The notes beneath the pieces are model-generated. The model was not told where the DNA came from. It saw only the letters and a program-made list of their open reading frames with translations, and made no database searches. A DNA stretch of 64,000 nt from positions 1 through 64,000 of the forward strand of contig QANT01002669.1 of the NCBI GenBank assembly GCA_003254885.1. The letters run 5' to 3'. Each line of letters begins with the position of its first letter. The stretch's first letter is position 1. Source of the DNA: Purshia tridentata (Eukaryota > Streptophyta > Magnoliopsida > Rosales > Rosaceae). The position numbers and the translations under genes are program-made. Below, one piece after another: positions 24,791-42,382 of the stretch.

Positions 24791-25120
24791 TTGTACAATG
24801 TTTGGACCAACGGGGATAAATGTATTTATTACTGGTTGGTCCAAAAAATGCTGAAGAAAATTGGGCTTGCTCAAACTTGTTCGTGCTCAAAGTAGGCCCT
24901 ACTACAAAATGTTAGGCCCAGACACCGATCGGCCCAACTGAATACCAAATTTGCTGAGCAAGATACGACTTCGTTTTGGCGTAACCGTGCATAAACGTGA
25001 TCTCCTTTCTCATCGTTTTGCCTGTGCGTAGCGAACGCCCAATTCAATACCCTAACTCACCGATTCCAACCCCGCAAAACCCTTCACTCGGTCCGAGTCA
25101 ACTCACCGAGTCAAATCTAA

Positions 25121-29216
<4,096 letters not shown>

Positions 29217-29876
29217 TGATATAATGAATGTACATACATTACATACTTGTTTCATTACTTCAAGCCGTCCCATGGGCCATGGCAATGCATATGTAGTATT
29301 TTTATTTTTTTCTGAAGAAAAAAAAAGCTCTCTAAATTATTTTGTAACCTGTAACTGTAAGCACATTAGGTGCCATGCTGGCATATGCTTTTTCTTCCTT
29401 GATTGTTCACAATTTCCGTAGAATTTGAGGGAGATGAATTCTAGACTGAACATCTGTTGACAATTCATACTTTACTCAAATCCAATGGTTCAGATCAGAT
29501 TTGTTGCATTACTTTAAATACTATAAATAAGGAAACCACTCATTACAAGTTACAACGAGCATAATGTGGCTAATCTCTCACTGTAATTTTCTTTATTTAG
29601 GTAAATGATGCAGGAGAAGATTCTCGTGCAACTCAAGTTACTCAACTATGAGTATGTTACACATGGGGAATAAATAATAAGAAAAAAAGAAATAAATTAT
29701 GTAGTTTAAGTCTAAGACAGACGGAAACAAGGATGTCAAGGATGCAGTTCAAATAAATATTTTAGAACATTAAAAGAGTTGAAATGAAAATTCATTAATA
29801 AGGTGAAACGATATTCCAATCAACCTTTTTATCCCTATCTGTAAAATAGTAAGGCATAAAAGGTCACTCACTACAT
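29217..29876. other. Shared 3' region between convergent GCN5 and bZIP genes
   Basis: About 660 bp separate the two stop codons, so 3' UTRs of both genes must fit here and could overlap. The sequence is AT-rich with no gene signal. Confidence 0.6.
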
Positions 29877-32255
29877 TCAATTCTGCTTCTTATTCTTTGG
29901 CGCTGCATGTGAAAGCTGCGGGTCCCAACCTGGCAATGCTTCACACGGACTCACTCCTGGCCGAAGCTGCTGTTGTGGCGCTGGCTGCTGTTGCTGCTGC
30001 ACACGATCAATGTTAGGTGTGTGCTGAATTGAAGATATTTCAGCCATATTGCTTCCCCTGACAATTGGTTGGCCAACATTACTCTGTGGGTTCCCAACTA
30101 GAGAGATCGAGGGGTTCCCATGGAACCCATTGTCCAATCTCTGGTGATGTGGAATAGCAGCGGGAATACTAGGTGCTACTTGATGAAATAGTTGGTTGGA
30201 GTTCGGTTGCATAGGCACCACAGAATTTGTAGATGCACCCATTGGGCCGCTGACTGATCGCATGCCCGCGTTAGGTACATTAGACATGGCTAGAAGTAGC
30301 GGGTTGACCCCTGTCACTCTCTTAACAGATTCTTCTGCCATTTTCACCTGAAAATTTTTCAATTAAGATACTGACCCAAAAAAACTATGTAAACAATAAA
30401 GAAATTTGTTAGTTTAACTCTGCTAACCTTTGCTCTTAACGTCTCAATATCAGCTCTTAATATTCTATTGTCAACAGCAGCATTATCATATTTTTGATTG
30501 ACATCAGTGAGGCGTTTTAACAGCGTAGAGTGTTCAACCCTTAGTTGACCAACCTATATGAAACCAAACATATAACTCCTTAATGTTCTCTACTTACAAC
30601 AAACATAATTGGAAATTAATGATCAAGAAAAGAGTATGATTATTAGTGCAAAACAAGGAGCACCACCTGTGTCTCAAGTTCACTCATTTGTGCTTGTTTT
30701 CTTCTTCTCGAGCGTCTAGCTGACTCTCGATTTGACAGCATCCTGAGCACCATCAACATGTCAATTGATAAAGGGCTTATGTTTTTAGATTTACCAATAT
30801 GGTATTAACTTGCATATGGAGGAGGGTATCTGTTGAATTCCTGATATGAGAGATGACAATTTTTACAACAAACCTGTTGTCAAACAAATTCATCAGGAGA
30901 AAAATAATGTAAAATACAACATTTCCCTCCTTCCAAATCAGATCATTTTGCTTCAAATAACACTCATTTCCAAGCAGGCACTTGAGCCATCTCTAGAAGA
31001 ATAAGAGTATTCTAGTTTGGAGAAACAAAATTTTCTACTCATCTTTCTTGCATCCAGGGGACATTGGCCATCACCAAGGCATTCAACATGTTGATTTCCT
31101 TGATATGATGATTATTATAATTCGACTGACTAATAACACAAAATACCAACTATTACTACTTAGAGAGCAATGAAAACAAGAGATCCCAAAACATTATACA
31201 TGAAACAAACCAGCCAAATGGTTGGAAAAAGTAAGCAAACAAAATCAGAATATAGGCAATAAAATTAACGTTAAGTGGGTTACCTCCTAGCACGTTTCAT
31301 ATCAGTCGGATCCATATTGTCGGTAATTTCAATGTCTCCTTCGAGGTCATCATCATCGGAGTCCTCTTTTGATGATCCACTTGTTGCTTGCTTACTCTGC
31401 ACCCCAGTTTTTCTCTGAACAGAAGGTAAAGCCGGAATGCCAATTGGACCAGAGTCAGCAGCTTCATTTTGTGGCAATGGGAAACCATGACCACCATCTA
31501 GCATAAGTTCAAGTCAAATGGGTTTATGATAAATTTCCTAACTTTAAACTTTACATAAAGAAATGACAACAAGTACTGCAACACCAAAAATAATTATAAT
31601 TGGAAAAATAATGCACAAAATAGTTAGAGGGGTCAAAGGACGAACCTTTATCATGAGGTTCGGAGACCAATTGGGTTGGCTTCGGCACCAGAGATTGACT
31701 CTGGGTGATAGTATCCGAATCCACAGGCTTCAAAGACGAAGCCTATCAGTCATCAAATTCATAAAAAATAAAAATAAAAATAACTAAATATTTACAATTT
31801 TAAGAACAAAAAATACAAAACTAATGAGAGAGAGGTACCCGAGTGAGGGCCACTGCAGCGCAAGCTAGATCGAGCTGGTTTTTAAGAAACGCGCGGTACT
31901 GATCCGAATTAATCGGAGCCCTTGAAGACGGATCCAACGGCTGAGGAGGAGGATTAAGATGTTGTGGTGGTTGATGCTGATGATGATGATCGGGCTTCTT
32001 GATCTCAACCACCTCTTCGTCGCCGTCTTCGCGCTTCGACGTCGACGATTGCGAGGCGACGGAAGAGGAGGCGACGGAGGACAAGGTCAATATATCTGCG
32101 AGTGGTCGCCGAGGAGTTGTGGTCGCCGGCGGGGACGAGACCACCTCTTCTAGGAACTGCTCGAAGGCCCATTCCGAAGCGCTCCGATTCATCGCCGGAC
32201 CCGGCGACGCCCAAAACTGGTCGGAGATGTCGTCCACGGAGAACACCGAATGCAT
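29877..32255 (-). CDS. Group C bZIP transcription factor (bZIP10/bZIP25-like)
   Basis: Six exons, in transcript order 32255-31839, 31742-31646, 31497-31284, 30742-30667, 30553-30428, 30347-29877, give 466 residues. The N-terminus holds a group C-type acidic/Ser-rich segment ([22 protein letters not shown]). The basic region has the N-x7-R signature (N247 to R255 in [13 protein letters not shown]), followed by a long leucine zipper spread over exons 4-6 (about residues 262-320). A Gln/Pro-rich tail follows. Group C factors bind ACGT elements, often as heterodimers with group S1 bZIPs, in energy, seed-storage and stress control. Arabidopsis bZIP25 is, from memory, next to GCN5 as here. A GACACGTGTC box at 32454-32463, 200 bp upstream, could allow self-regulation (inference). 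Confidence 0.95.
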
Positions 32256-33593
32256 ACTCGAGATTTTGATTGCGTGCGTGTCCGAAATCCGAATATTGTC
32301 TGCGAGCTATGAACTCCGATTTTCTCTCTCTCCACATTGCATTTTATATATCGGACTTTGGCAACTTGAGTAATGATATGGTGCTTTTAAGAACATGGTA
32401 ATTTTTATGCATGGGAGGTCTGCCTTCGCCTACTCCCATGAATAGAAATTTTCGACACGTGTCATGTTGGGATTAAGGGTTCGCGTGATCTGTGTTGTAG
32501 CGGAATATCTTGCTAATGTGGACCTGGTGCTGGTTGGGAAAAAAAAGGCGTGGAACAAAAGGGTAAAGTGAAGTAATAAACGACAGTTATGAATATGAAA
32601 GTGAGGACCCACAGGAATGGGTCCCGTATAAATTTTCAAAGATTTTAGTAAAGTACAAATCAATAAAACTTAAAAGTAAATAACTATTTAAACATACATT
32701 AACTTATAAGTTTTTATTGTTCTTTTATTAACAATTGTCGTAATTGAACTTAAATGGTCATTAATATATGAATCTATAAGTTATAAATACATGTTAATTT
32801 GTAAGGTAAAATAATTTCTTAACAATCAGTCATTTTTCTTTGGTGAATATGAATCACTTAAGTGTAATTTTTCTTAATGCTAACCTAATATATGAATCCA
32901 TATTATACATTTAAACATTAATATATATGAATATGAATTGTACATTTAGTCTTTAGACAATAAACGTAAGGGAAGGGTTTTGGATGCTTAGAATGAAAGT
33001 CAATACCAAATAGTATGTTCCACTAAAGAATGTTATGAATTGGCAAACAAGTTGAATTTTTTATGCAAACCTCTTTCTTGGGTGTTAGCTCTTCTCTTGT
33101 GCTTATCTAAATCTATTTTTCATAAATGTGCGTTTTCTTCAACATTCACGCCTCTTATATGTACAAAGTGCTCGGTTCAATTTTGACAGCTTAAATCTCA
33201 AATTGTCAACGGCCCAACGGTGGCTGAATCTCAAATGTGGTTTTTGGTTCACATACTTGATTTTGTAGTAATAATTAGTATAGATAAGGATTATGTTTTA
33301 AGTATGATAATTCTCAGTGTGTCACAGTTTAGATTAGCCTAGCCATTTGACCAAAAAATGAGTGCATTGGAGAAAACCAAGAGAAAGATTCTGCTGTCCA
33401 TTAAGCTAGTTGTTGGAACAGAAGAAGAGTCATTGCATTTGCCTCATCTGATTGGTACATCTTTTTTCTTTTGACAAAGCTCTTTGCAAATTATAACTGC
33501 GGCTTTTCACATTACTTAGCCTTAGAAAGGTTAGCTTTTGCAATAACAATGTCTAATATGTTGTTCAAAAGCTAACTTTGCTTTAAAATGTTA
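32256..33593. other. Promoter of the bZIP gene and 3' flank of the TSA gene
   Basis: The bZIP side holds the palindromic G-box GACACGTGTC at 32454-32463. The middle (about 32650-33000) is highly AT-rich with nothing recognisable. The end, 33400-33593, is probably the 3' UTR of the tryptophan synthase alpha gene. Confidence 0.6.
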
Positions 33594-36500
33594 TCAAATG
33601 AGTGCTGACTTTAAAGATTTGGTAAAAGTTTCCAGTTCCTTCAACCCTTCTTCAGGAGATTTGGCTTCACCCAAGAGCTTCACCATAGCACTACCAACAA
33701 TGACACCATCAGCTCCCCATCCTGCGACCTGTAACACTCAAGATTAAGTATCTCGATTAAGGTAGAAGCATACTGCAATAGTCATTCTGATTGAAAAGGA
33801 GGCCGAGTATGATTTACGTTAAAAACTAACCAGTTTCACATGTTTAGGCTCTGAGATGCCAAAACCAACTGCTACAGGCTTTTTTGTTGTCTGTCACAAA
33901 AAAGATAAGCATGATTACGTAAGACAAAACATATTAGTTTAAGACATCATATCAATTGCATAATGTTCTTTTAGCTACCCTTACGTGGCAGGTCAAATAC
34001 CAAGATGGGTGGTTGATTACACCCTAACCATTTCTTTAAAGATTTCAAATCTGTCCACTTTGTATCCAAGACTAAAAGAAATTAAGATCAAATTTAGCAC
34101 CATTGCACTAAGAAGACATGCATTTTCACCAAAGTTAGTACACCAAATTTCTCAAAGATTTTATACTGATCGACCTGATTAAGAAGACAAACCTCTTTGA
34201 TTTCCTTTAAAAGGGCTGGAACTCGTTCACTCACAGATGCACGAGCACCAGTAACTCCGACTGAGCTCACCTATAATTCAAAAAAATGAACAATGAGATG
34301 TGATTTGTAGAGTTATATTCACCTCAAGATAGAGATGAAAGAATTTCCATAAATGGGTGTTTAGCTTACACACTAAAAAAGAGAATTTGGCACGAACCAC
34401 ATTTAGCATCACCTTTCATGACATAAAGTACAGCTAGTATGTATCTAATAGCTTCATTCTGTAATTGTAAGCTAAATGATAATCCCAGAAAATTGGACAC
34501 ACCACAACATGTTTTGAAATCTAATTATCTAACCCTACAACTATAAAACCAATTAAAGGACAGGAGAAAAGGAATCTTACTAGGTACACAAATCCTTCTG
34601 AAGATTCGACAATGGCTTTCATTCGTTCCATTGGAGTAGTGGGTGTAGTTAGTAATACCTGAAAATCATGCATGCGGATCAAATGTATTACGATTACATC
34701 CATAAGGATAAAGGAGTTTGAAATACACTACGGGAAAAAGTACTAAGAAAAAAACCAATTCAATATTATTTTTCACAGCTTCCTTTCTCAAAACTTCCGT
34801 CTCTTCCAACGGAACATCTGGAACCACAAGCCCTACAAACAAAATGGAATTAACCATCTAGTCATATCTCTTATGATATATAATGAAGTTCACAAAGCAG
34901 AAAGAGAATTAAAATGTAAGACCAATTTAACATACCAAAGCTTCAACTAAGTACCAAAAATAAATATAAAAAGGTTTGCACTATTTGGTACCACCATATT
35001 GACAATGTTAAAAGATTCAGTAACAAATACTTATAAATTACCATGTACACCAACGTCTTTAATGGTGGACATGAACTCTCCAATACCACGCTTCAAAATT
35101 GGGTTATAGTATGTAAAGAGAGCAATTGGGCAAGACAATTGCGGAATCACCTGTCCATTCAACAATATTGACATAATACGATTATTTCAACGTGAGAGGT
35201 GGTCAATGTGAAATAAAATTTATAAATGAAGTTGTTATACTTATAACCCCTCTAGCAACAACTTCGCAATATCACACTGTTTGTATGCATATCATGCCTC
35301 ACTTATAAAGAAATAAGCAAGAAAATGTCATGACATTACTGTCTTAATATGAATTATTATTCTTAAATCTCATATAGAGATATGTAGTACAATATTATGA
35401 CAATTATTTAGATTAATAATCAACATAAGTTACCCCCTTCATCATTGAAATACACTTTGATAACAACAAAAAATTAATACAACATTGTAGATAAAGTTAC
35501 CTCCTTCAACATTGAAATCATTGTATTCAAATTGGTCCCTTTTGCCAAGGAACGAGTGGCTGCATCCTAAGCAATACCACACAAATAAGAGGATTAAAAA
35601 AGCAGAAACCTATTGAGCATCAATTACCAAGAAGAATATGCAGAACTGTAAAATAAAAAAAAATAAAAAAAAAATGAAACAACATTGACAAACCTGTATA
35701 ACAGGACCATCTGCTAATGGATCAGAGTAAGGCACACCTAATTCGATTATGTCCGATCCACAAGAATCAAGTACCTTCAGTGCTTCTGCCGTGATTGAAA
35801 GATCAGGATCACCAGCAGTGATGTAAGGGATAAATGCAACCTTCACAAAAGACATACTCATTAAAACAACAAAAATAAGATAAATAAACCATCTCGTCTA
35901 AAATCAACCACAAATCCTTAAATTAAATTTAGTTAAGACACCTAACTATTCCGATGTTGATTTGGTTTGAAGACTGCACCATAAATAACTATTTACTTTA
36001 AGTTTTTGTGGAAATCAAACCTTGTGATTGATTCATCTAAAGGACTACTATAATAGCAATAAAACTCTTGGTAAATGATTTATAATTTCTATTTGGTTGA
36101 ATTTAGTCAGAACTGGTAAACATGCACAACTTTCGGTCGAAGCCAAAGCGATCTCAAGAACAAGAACCAAAAAGAAGTCTCATCAGTCAGCGACTCTTAC
36201 CCGACTCTATTTGCCAAAAGATGCCAACAAGGTAATGTCAAAGGCAACACAAAATGTCGAAAAATGTGCATTTGGCTGGTGATTAAGACGAACTGGTAGT
36301 TTTCGACAGAAAAAGAGAAACCCAACCAGTAGTTTTCTGGGGAAATGGAAAGCCATGAATTTGTTCATGGTCTCTCTGCAAATTTTGCTGCAGGGCCAAA
36401 CATGCAGTAAAAGCACACCAAATGACGAAATTTCTACAATATAAGCGGAAATTGCTTACCTTGCCTTGCTCCTTCAATTTTGTGAAAGTGTCGGAGATAC

Positions 36501-36648
36501 TGGCGGCGGTGGTGGTGGTGAGAGCAGCCATTGGGGTCAGCTTCTTGGTGGAAAGAGTTGATCTTTGGGACGCAAAGCGAAGAAGCAATGGGTTTTTAGG
36601 CTTCTTCAGTTGAAGCAAACCAGTTGCGGATTTGAGGGAAGTGGCCAT
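33594..36648 (-). CDS. TSA1: Tryptophan synthase alpha chain, plastid
   Basis: Nine exons, in transcript order 36648-36460, 35840-35694, 35566-35501, 35150-35042, 34832-34756, 34658-34581, 34270-34193, 33890-33831, 33728-33594, give 312 residues. The enzyme cleaves indole-3-glycerol phosphate to indole and glyceraldehyde-3-phosphate; indole then passes to the beta subunit to make tryptophan in plastids. The N-terminal 50 or so residues are rich in S, T, K and R and poor in acids, typical of a chloroplast transit peptide. Catalytic residues are present: E96 in [11 protein letters not shown] and D107 in DPLADGP, at the same spacing as E49/D60 of the bacterial enzyme. GFGIS and [10 protein letters not shown] form the phosphate-binding end. 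Length equals the Arabidopsis protein as recalled. The paralogue INS is a possible alternative, but the transit peptide favours TSA. Confidence 0.95.
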
Positions 36649-37741
36649 TTCAGTTCAGTCCTAGTGAGGCTTTGTAAGGTTTTCAGTAGCTTTCTCCATG
36701 ACACCTTTTCTTATATAATGTCTCGGTCATTGAATTTCTGTTTTGCTGGACTCTCGGCCGTTACACTCCGGCAAAAGAAATTAAATATTGAAAATTTTGA
36801 CCAAAAAAAATAAACAAAAAACTTTAATATGTATTTTAATTTAATTTTTCAGTGATAATCAGTATACACTATACACTGAAAGATTGATTTGAAGCTTTAT
36901 TAAGGAGAGCACATTTTGTAAAAGTAATTTCTTAACGGGGAAAATTGTTAAACTTACCTAATATATTCCTTGATTTGGAAAAGATCATAAGTTTCCAACT
37001 TCATATATATATATTTTTGGTCTTTCCAATCTCGTATATTAACATAAATAAATTCAGGTTCTGTGATAAACATATAGGATTTGTAAAAAAATCCTAAATA
37101 GTTATTATAATTATTTCAAAGAGTATTAAATAATATAAGGATAATATGTGTAATATTATTATATTGCAAACCTCCCTTTTCACTTCCAAGTTGCACCTTC
37201 TCCTAGTTTTACTCATTTTTGTACACAGATTCTCTACGCACGCATTGCATGTGATACATTAGAGTCTTGATATTTGGTCCAAAATCCAATTAAATAAAAA
37301 ATATCTGGGCCTATGTAACAAATAAGCCCAGTTGGCCCTTGACTGGTAGGTTGTAGTTGGGCCTTGCTTAACGGTTGAGCGGTTGTGGTTACCCGCCAAG
37401 TGTCAATGAAGAAACCCATATGAATGAAATAAAACCCAACAGAAAATGGCATCGACATGTAATTGTTGAGAGAAACAGCCCCTTTTTTAAAAAGAAAAAC
37501 ATTTTTAACCAGGATAAAGCCACCTTCACTTTTCATCTCTCTGTCTCTTCGCTCTCAGAGTACTCAGTACAAGAAAGAAAAAAGAAAGCCACACACGCAA
37601 AGCTCTCAAAGCTCTCTCTCTCTCTCTCTCTCTCTTTTATCTCTCTTCCTCTCCTCTGCATGTAGATGCTCTCTGAAGAAGACCCTAACTCGCCAACCCG
37701 ACTCAGCAGCTCGACTCGGCCTACTCACTCACACTTCACTC
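36649..37741. other. Divergent promoter between TSA and the bHLH gene
   Basis: TSA (-) and the bHLH gene (+) are transcribed away from each other across 1093 bp. The middle is AT-rich. The right end carries a purine/pyrimidine-rich leader with a (CT)n tract at about 37613-37636. No clear TATA box was assigned for either side. Confidence 0.6.
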
Positions 37742-37827
37742 ATGGCCAACAACCCCTCCGAAGCCCAGGCCGACGATTTCCTCGAGCAAATTCTCGGCCT
37801 CCCCAACTTCGCTTCCGCCGATTCTAA
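37666..37827 (+). CDS. Overlapping upstream ORF of the bHLH gene
   Basis: An ATG at 37666 opens a 53-codon frame that passes over the main start (37742) in another frame and ends at TAA 37825-37827. Its context is weak (T at -3, C at +4), so most ribosomes should leak past. It would reduce main-frame translation if the leader includes it. It is seen in sequence; any regulatory role is inference. Confidence 0.35.
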   Translation: MLSEEDPNSPTRLSSSTRPTHSHFTHGQQPLRSPGRRFPRANSRPPQLRFRRF

Positions 37828-40800
37828 TTTGGCGGGAAGCGACGGAGGCTTGACTGGAGCCCAGGTGTCTCCGTCTCCGATGATGCTGCAGCTGAGTTCT
37901 GGCGATGGCTCCGGCCATATGGCCGCTGTCGGCGGCGGCGGTGGGTTCCACGGAGGGGTGTTTCCGTTAGGTTTGAGCTTGGAGCAGGGAAAGGCTGGGT
38001 TTTTGAAGCCCGAGGATGCCTCTGGGAGTGGGAAGCGGTTTCGAGACGATATCGTTGACAGCAGAGCTTCGTCTATGAAAAATGTAAGATTCGAACTATT
38101 AACCTTTCTGTTTGGTTAGCTTGAAATTTCAACATTTTTAGTTAATTGAATCTGAGAGGAGCTACGGGGATAATTTTGGCAGTATGGTTTAATTTTTTTG
38201 TTTATTTATTTTACTCATTTTTGTTTAATAAACAAAAAGACAAACAAAAGGAAACAAGGACAATCAGAAGCTTATAAGAGGTTGGGTTTTAATTAATTGG
38301 GTGAGATTCAAGTACTCGTATCTGACAGGAAGTAAAATACAAGAGGGCACTCCTGGGTTGTTTGAGAAATGGGAACTAATTGGCTGGTCAGAATGAAGCA
38401 GAAAACGTACAATTTTTAGTCAAGAAAACCAAATATCCGTAAGCATGTGTGTGCATGTGATTTTAAAGCAAAAATATTCAATTGTGGTGATTACAGTAAT
38501 AGAATAATCATTAAATGTTTTGTACATATAAAGCAATATTAATTACTATTTGTTAGGATCTTATTTGTTTTGTTGTTTATAAGTGGTATTTGAATGTTGT
38601 GTATTATTGCTATTTTAATATATATGTGAGTAAGTATGGAGGTGTATATGTGTGTGTTTATTACTCAATAATCAATACGTTTATATTGATGTCAATAACT
38701 CTCAAGGAAATTTGGTACTGGGGTAGGCTGCCTCTTTCCACCAAAATGTTTGATGTATAGTTACCTCTGGGTTTTTCGGTGCAGTGCAGTGTTAGGGAAC
38801 TAGCTTGTCTCTTGTTACAACTGTCCTTGGTAATAGAAATTCTCATTTTGCAGGTTTTCCACGGGCAACCAATTTCCACCACAGTTGCTGCAGCACCGCA
38901 TCCACCGGCAATGCGACCAAGGGTGCGAGCAAGAAGAGGACAGGCCACAGATCCACACAGCATTGCTGAGCGGGTAAGTTTACATAGTTTACATAAAAAG
39001 AACATCCCATGAAATTGTTGTGAAACAGAAACCACCTTGGAGCCTGGAGCCATATGTTTATTTTAAATTTGTACTCTTTTTTTTTTGCCCTCTCCTTCCG
39101 TTATAGCTATTGTAGATTCATCCTTGATTTTCACCCCTTCTGTACAGTTGCGCCGAGAAAGAATAGCAGAAAGAATCAGGGCATTGCAGGAACTAGTTCC
39201 TAGTGTCAACAAGGTCTGTGGCATTCCTTTCATATCACGTTTTTTATTCTTGAAATGGTATAAGACTGACTTGTATTATGGAAATGGTATAAGAAATGGT
39301 ATGTATTATGGAAATATGGAGTTTAAGACTGACTTGTAGTATGATTCATCCAACTCATTGCACAGTTCTATAAACTTACACATATAATGTGATTTCTAGT
39401 GCTCTGAAGTTAAGTGATTTATTGGGCTTTAATAGAAGCTGTTATATCCTGTTGATGATTGTTGAGGGACCTGGTTTAATTTTGTTGTCTCTAAAAAATG
39501 TCATGGCTGCTTGATTCAATGCTTAAATTTGGGTTTCGGATTGACTGGTACTGCTTTATTTAGGGTTTTTTCTCTCCCAAATAAGAGTTACTGTTCGTGT
39601 AAGTAAGTTTAGTTGTTGAAAAGAGTTTGTTCCATCATAGGGATTTCTTTTGACTTTTTGAGAAGTGATTTGTTTAATAACGTATTACTGTAAAGATACG
39701 GGGCGATGCATGGTGTTAGGGTCTCTTGACATGCCAACTGAAACTGGCTAGCATTGAGCATGCTGTTGAAGTCTCCATCCTTTATATTTGTGAACTTCTG
39801 TTTGTGCAGACGGATAGAGCTGCCATGCTTGATGAAATCATGGATTACGTGAAGTTCCTAAGGCTCCAAGTAAAGGTATTAGCATTATTTAAGGTTCAAT
39901 GCACGTTATCTTATTATCACATTAATAATATAATTCCTAATTACTCTCATTCCTCCCTTCTATTTGTGTTGAATTACATTCAGTTATACGGAGAAATTCT
40001 TATTCCATAGAGGCCTATTTCACTTTGGTATTAACATGTTTTGTTGAAAATTACAGTGGTTTTCAATCCTACTATGGGTATCCATATTAGAGTCCATAGG
40101 CTTGCTTGTACTCTTCTATTACAAGAAGGCTCATTAGCGCCTGACAAATAGTTGTCATCATCATGGTTATACAATCAGTTTCTATGTATTTACATGATTT
40201 AGGGTGATAATGGCCCTTGGAATTTGAATTTATCCAAAATGGAAAATAAAAAATGGTCTTCGGTGTTGTTTGTTTTTTATAAAAAATTGAAATCGAAGTT
40301 AGTTCCTCCTTTTCAGAGGGTGGATTTGGATGCCTTAGTGTTCCTATCGATTATATGTTGAATCAGTTAATATTATTTTTTATGACATAATGAAAGGGTA
40401 GACGCTTCCACTCAATTTTGACTGTTTGACCAATTACTAAAGATCCAAACAAATTGGTGGGAGGGATGAAGTGGAGTAGGTCTTCTTTTGATAACGAAGA
40501 AAGTAAACGATTTTTTTTTTAATACGTTTCATCCATCTGCTTTACAGGTTTTGAGCATGAGTAGATTGGGGGGAGCTGGTGCTGTGGCACCACTTGTAAC
40601 GGACATTCCACTATCTTCAGTAGAGGTATTAAATGAAAGTATTATCTATTTGTTTTGTTTTGTTTTTTTCATTTTTCTTATGACCAAAACAAAAACCATG
40701 CTTCTATCTAATGGCAGGAAGAAGGTGGCGAAGGTGGAAGAAACCAACCGGCATGGGAGAAGTGGTCTAATGATGGCACAGAACGACAAGTTGCGAAGCT

Positions 40801-40948
40801 GATGGAAGAAAATGTTGGGGCTGCAATGCAGTTCCTTCAATCAAAGGCTCTTTGCATCATGCCTATCTCACTGGCCTCAGCAATTTACCACGCACAACCA
40901 CCAGACACCTCTAGTGTTGTGAAGCCTGAAATGAACCCTCCTTCATAG
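37742..40948 (+). CDS. UNE12: bHLH transcription factor, UNE12/bHLH7-like
   Basis: Six exons (37742-38083, 38854-38973, 39148-39213, 39810-39875, 40548-40625, 40718-40948) give 300 residues. The start [21 protein letters not shown] matches the family N-terminus; the frame is open further upstream but lacks an ATG. The basic region has H149, E153 and R157, the E-box/G-box contact set, in [22 protein letters not shown], followed by helix-loop-helix to about residue 200. Both flanks carry UNE12-type blocks: FHGQP, the [12 protein letters not shown] stretch, [27 protein letters not shown] and [11 protein letters not shown]. Arabidopsis UNE12 is tied to fertilisation and, with relatives, to stress and growth. 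Exons 2 to 5 all end on codon boundaries. The UNE12 clade call is firm; orthology to UNE12 rather than bHLH7 is not settled. Confidence 0.95.
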
Positions 40949-42110
40949 ACCTCAGAAAAATGGTAGGTATGCATTCACATGGTCCCACCGAAAACTCAAC
41001 TAGCTAGATGCTCTTGGGTCCCATGCCTCATTTGTCCTATTCCGACCCCCCTTCATATTTAGCTGTTTCCTCGCTTCAAATTGCATTCAAAGTCAGATGC
41101 CATAGTTCTTTGCTTTTGCCTTTTCTTTCAACTTTTGTCAAAACAGGGTTCGATGTCAATGCCCTAAAAAATACGAGCAGGCCCTTCATGTCTTTCCAGG
41201 TTCAACTAAAGGAGAAGAATTGTCAAAGCTTCACTTGATATGCTCTTCTTTTTGTATCAATGGTGGGGGTAGTGGAAAATGATGGAAGTCCCTTTGTAGT
41301 GGGGCTCTTCTCATTGTTGCTAGTGGGTTGTGGGACCTTCTAAAAGGAAATAGAGTATATAATATATTTTTTGATGTATTTTAGGGGAATGTAATATAGA
41401 GGTGGGATAATGCTTAATACTTGCTAGTTTGAAAATGCTGGGTTAATGCTACTTTTTGGTTCAGGAGGTTGGTGGTGGTTGTGTCTCCAAAAGTAATTAG
41501 ACTTTTTTTCATTCAATTCTCTTGAATCATTATTGGAGGATTAATAATTGAGAGAGGGAGAGAGTGCGTAATGTTCAAGCATGTTTAGTATGCGTTAATA
41601 CAACGTAAATTAGTGTGAAATGCGATACTAGGTATTTGGACAAGAGCTGATCACTGTTATTAACTTGATTGTTATTTCAATCAAGCCAAGCAAGGCAAGC
41701 AGAGCCTGGTACTAATTGTTCAACTTGGCTTTGCAACGCCATTAAGGCGGCTGTGAGCTTAAAAAACTCTAAAAAGGGTGTCTTCGAAGTTGGTAATTCA
41801 ATTAGCTTGAGGTTCGTTTAAATGTTTTTTTTTTTTTCTCATTTTTCTTTTGTGAAAAAACAACAAAGGAATGAGGTTAGCGTTTCCATCTTGAACTCAA
41901 CATTTATTTTTTCATTGCACTATATACGGCATTAGAGTACTTACTTTCAATGGAGTTGTGTCATGATCCAAAAGAGTACTTTTTCTTTTTTTCGTCCAAG
42001 AAAAAAAAAAAAAAAGTACTTTCACTAGATCGAATATGCGCTCAAATTGATAGACTCAAACCCACAGATCTTTTACACGGATCTTGAGTACAAAGAGAAG
42101 ACAGAAGACT
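40949..42110. other. 3' UTR of the bHLH gene and AT-rich intergenic DNA
   Basis: The 3' UTR likely runs to about 41400. The rest is low-complexity, with poly-T and poly-A runs at 41823-41839 and 42000-42014. No gene was seen. Confidence 0.5.
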
Positions 42111-42330
42111 CTGGATTTGTCCAAATTGCCAAGTAATTTCTGGATTTGTCCAAATTGCCAAGTAATTTCCTAATATGGTTGTTCAGCAGTTTCCTACTAG
42201 GTTTAGGAATCCTAGTCTCTTAAGTAATTTGGTAATTAATATGGTTGTTTATCAGTTTCCTACTAGGTTTAGGAATCCTAGTAGATGGTGGAACGGAACT
42301 CTATCTCTATATAAAGGGCCTCTAACCCTA
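42111..42330 (+). promoter_or_regulatory. Tandem-repeat promoter of the CYP59-like retrocopy
   Basis: Two adjoining tandem duplications are present. A 29-bp unit repeats at 42111-42139 and 42140-42168. A 46-bp unit containing TTTCCTACTAGGTTTAGG repeats at 42171-42216 and 42237-42282. A good TATA box (CTATATAAAGGG) lies at 42307-42318, about 70 bp before the ATG. The TACTAGG/CCTAGTA style is reminiscent of promoters found in plant retroelement ends, so the retrocopy may have landed beside or brought in such a promoter; that is inference. Confidence 0.55.
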
Positions 42331-42382
42331 ACTATTGTTTTAACTTGTAACTCAGAATTGAAGAGATCGAAGCTATAACATC

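Noticed and set aside
37463-37741. N-terminal extension of the bHLH protein
   Set aside because: The frame is open but has no ATG upstream of 37742, and the MANNP start matches the family N-terminus.
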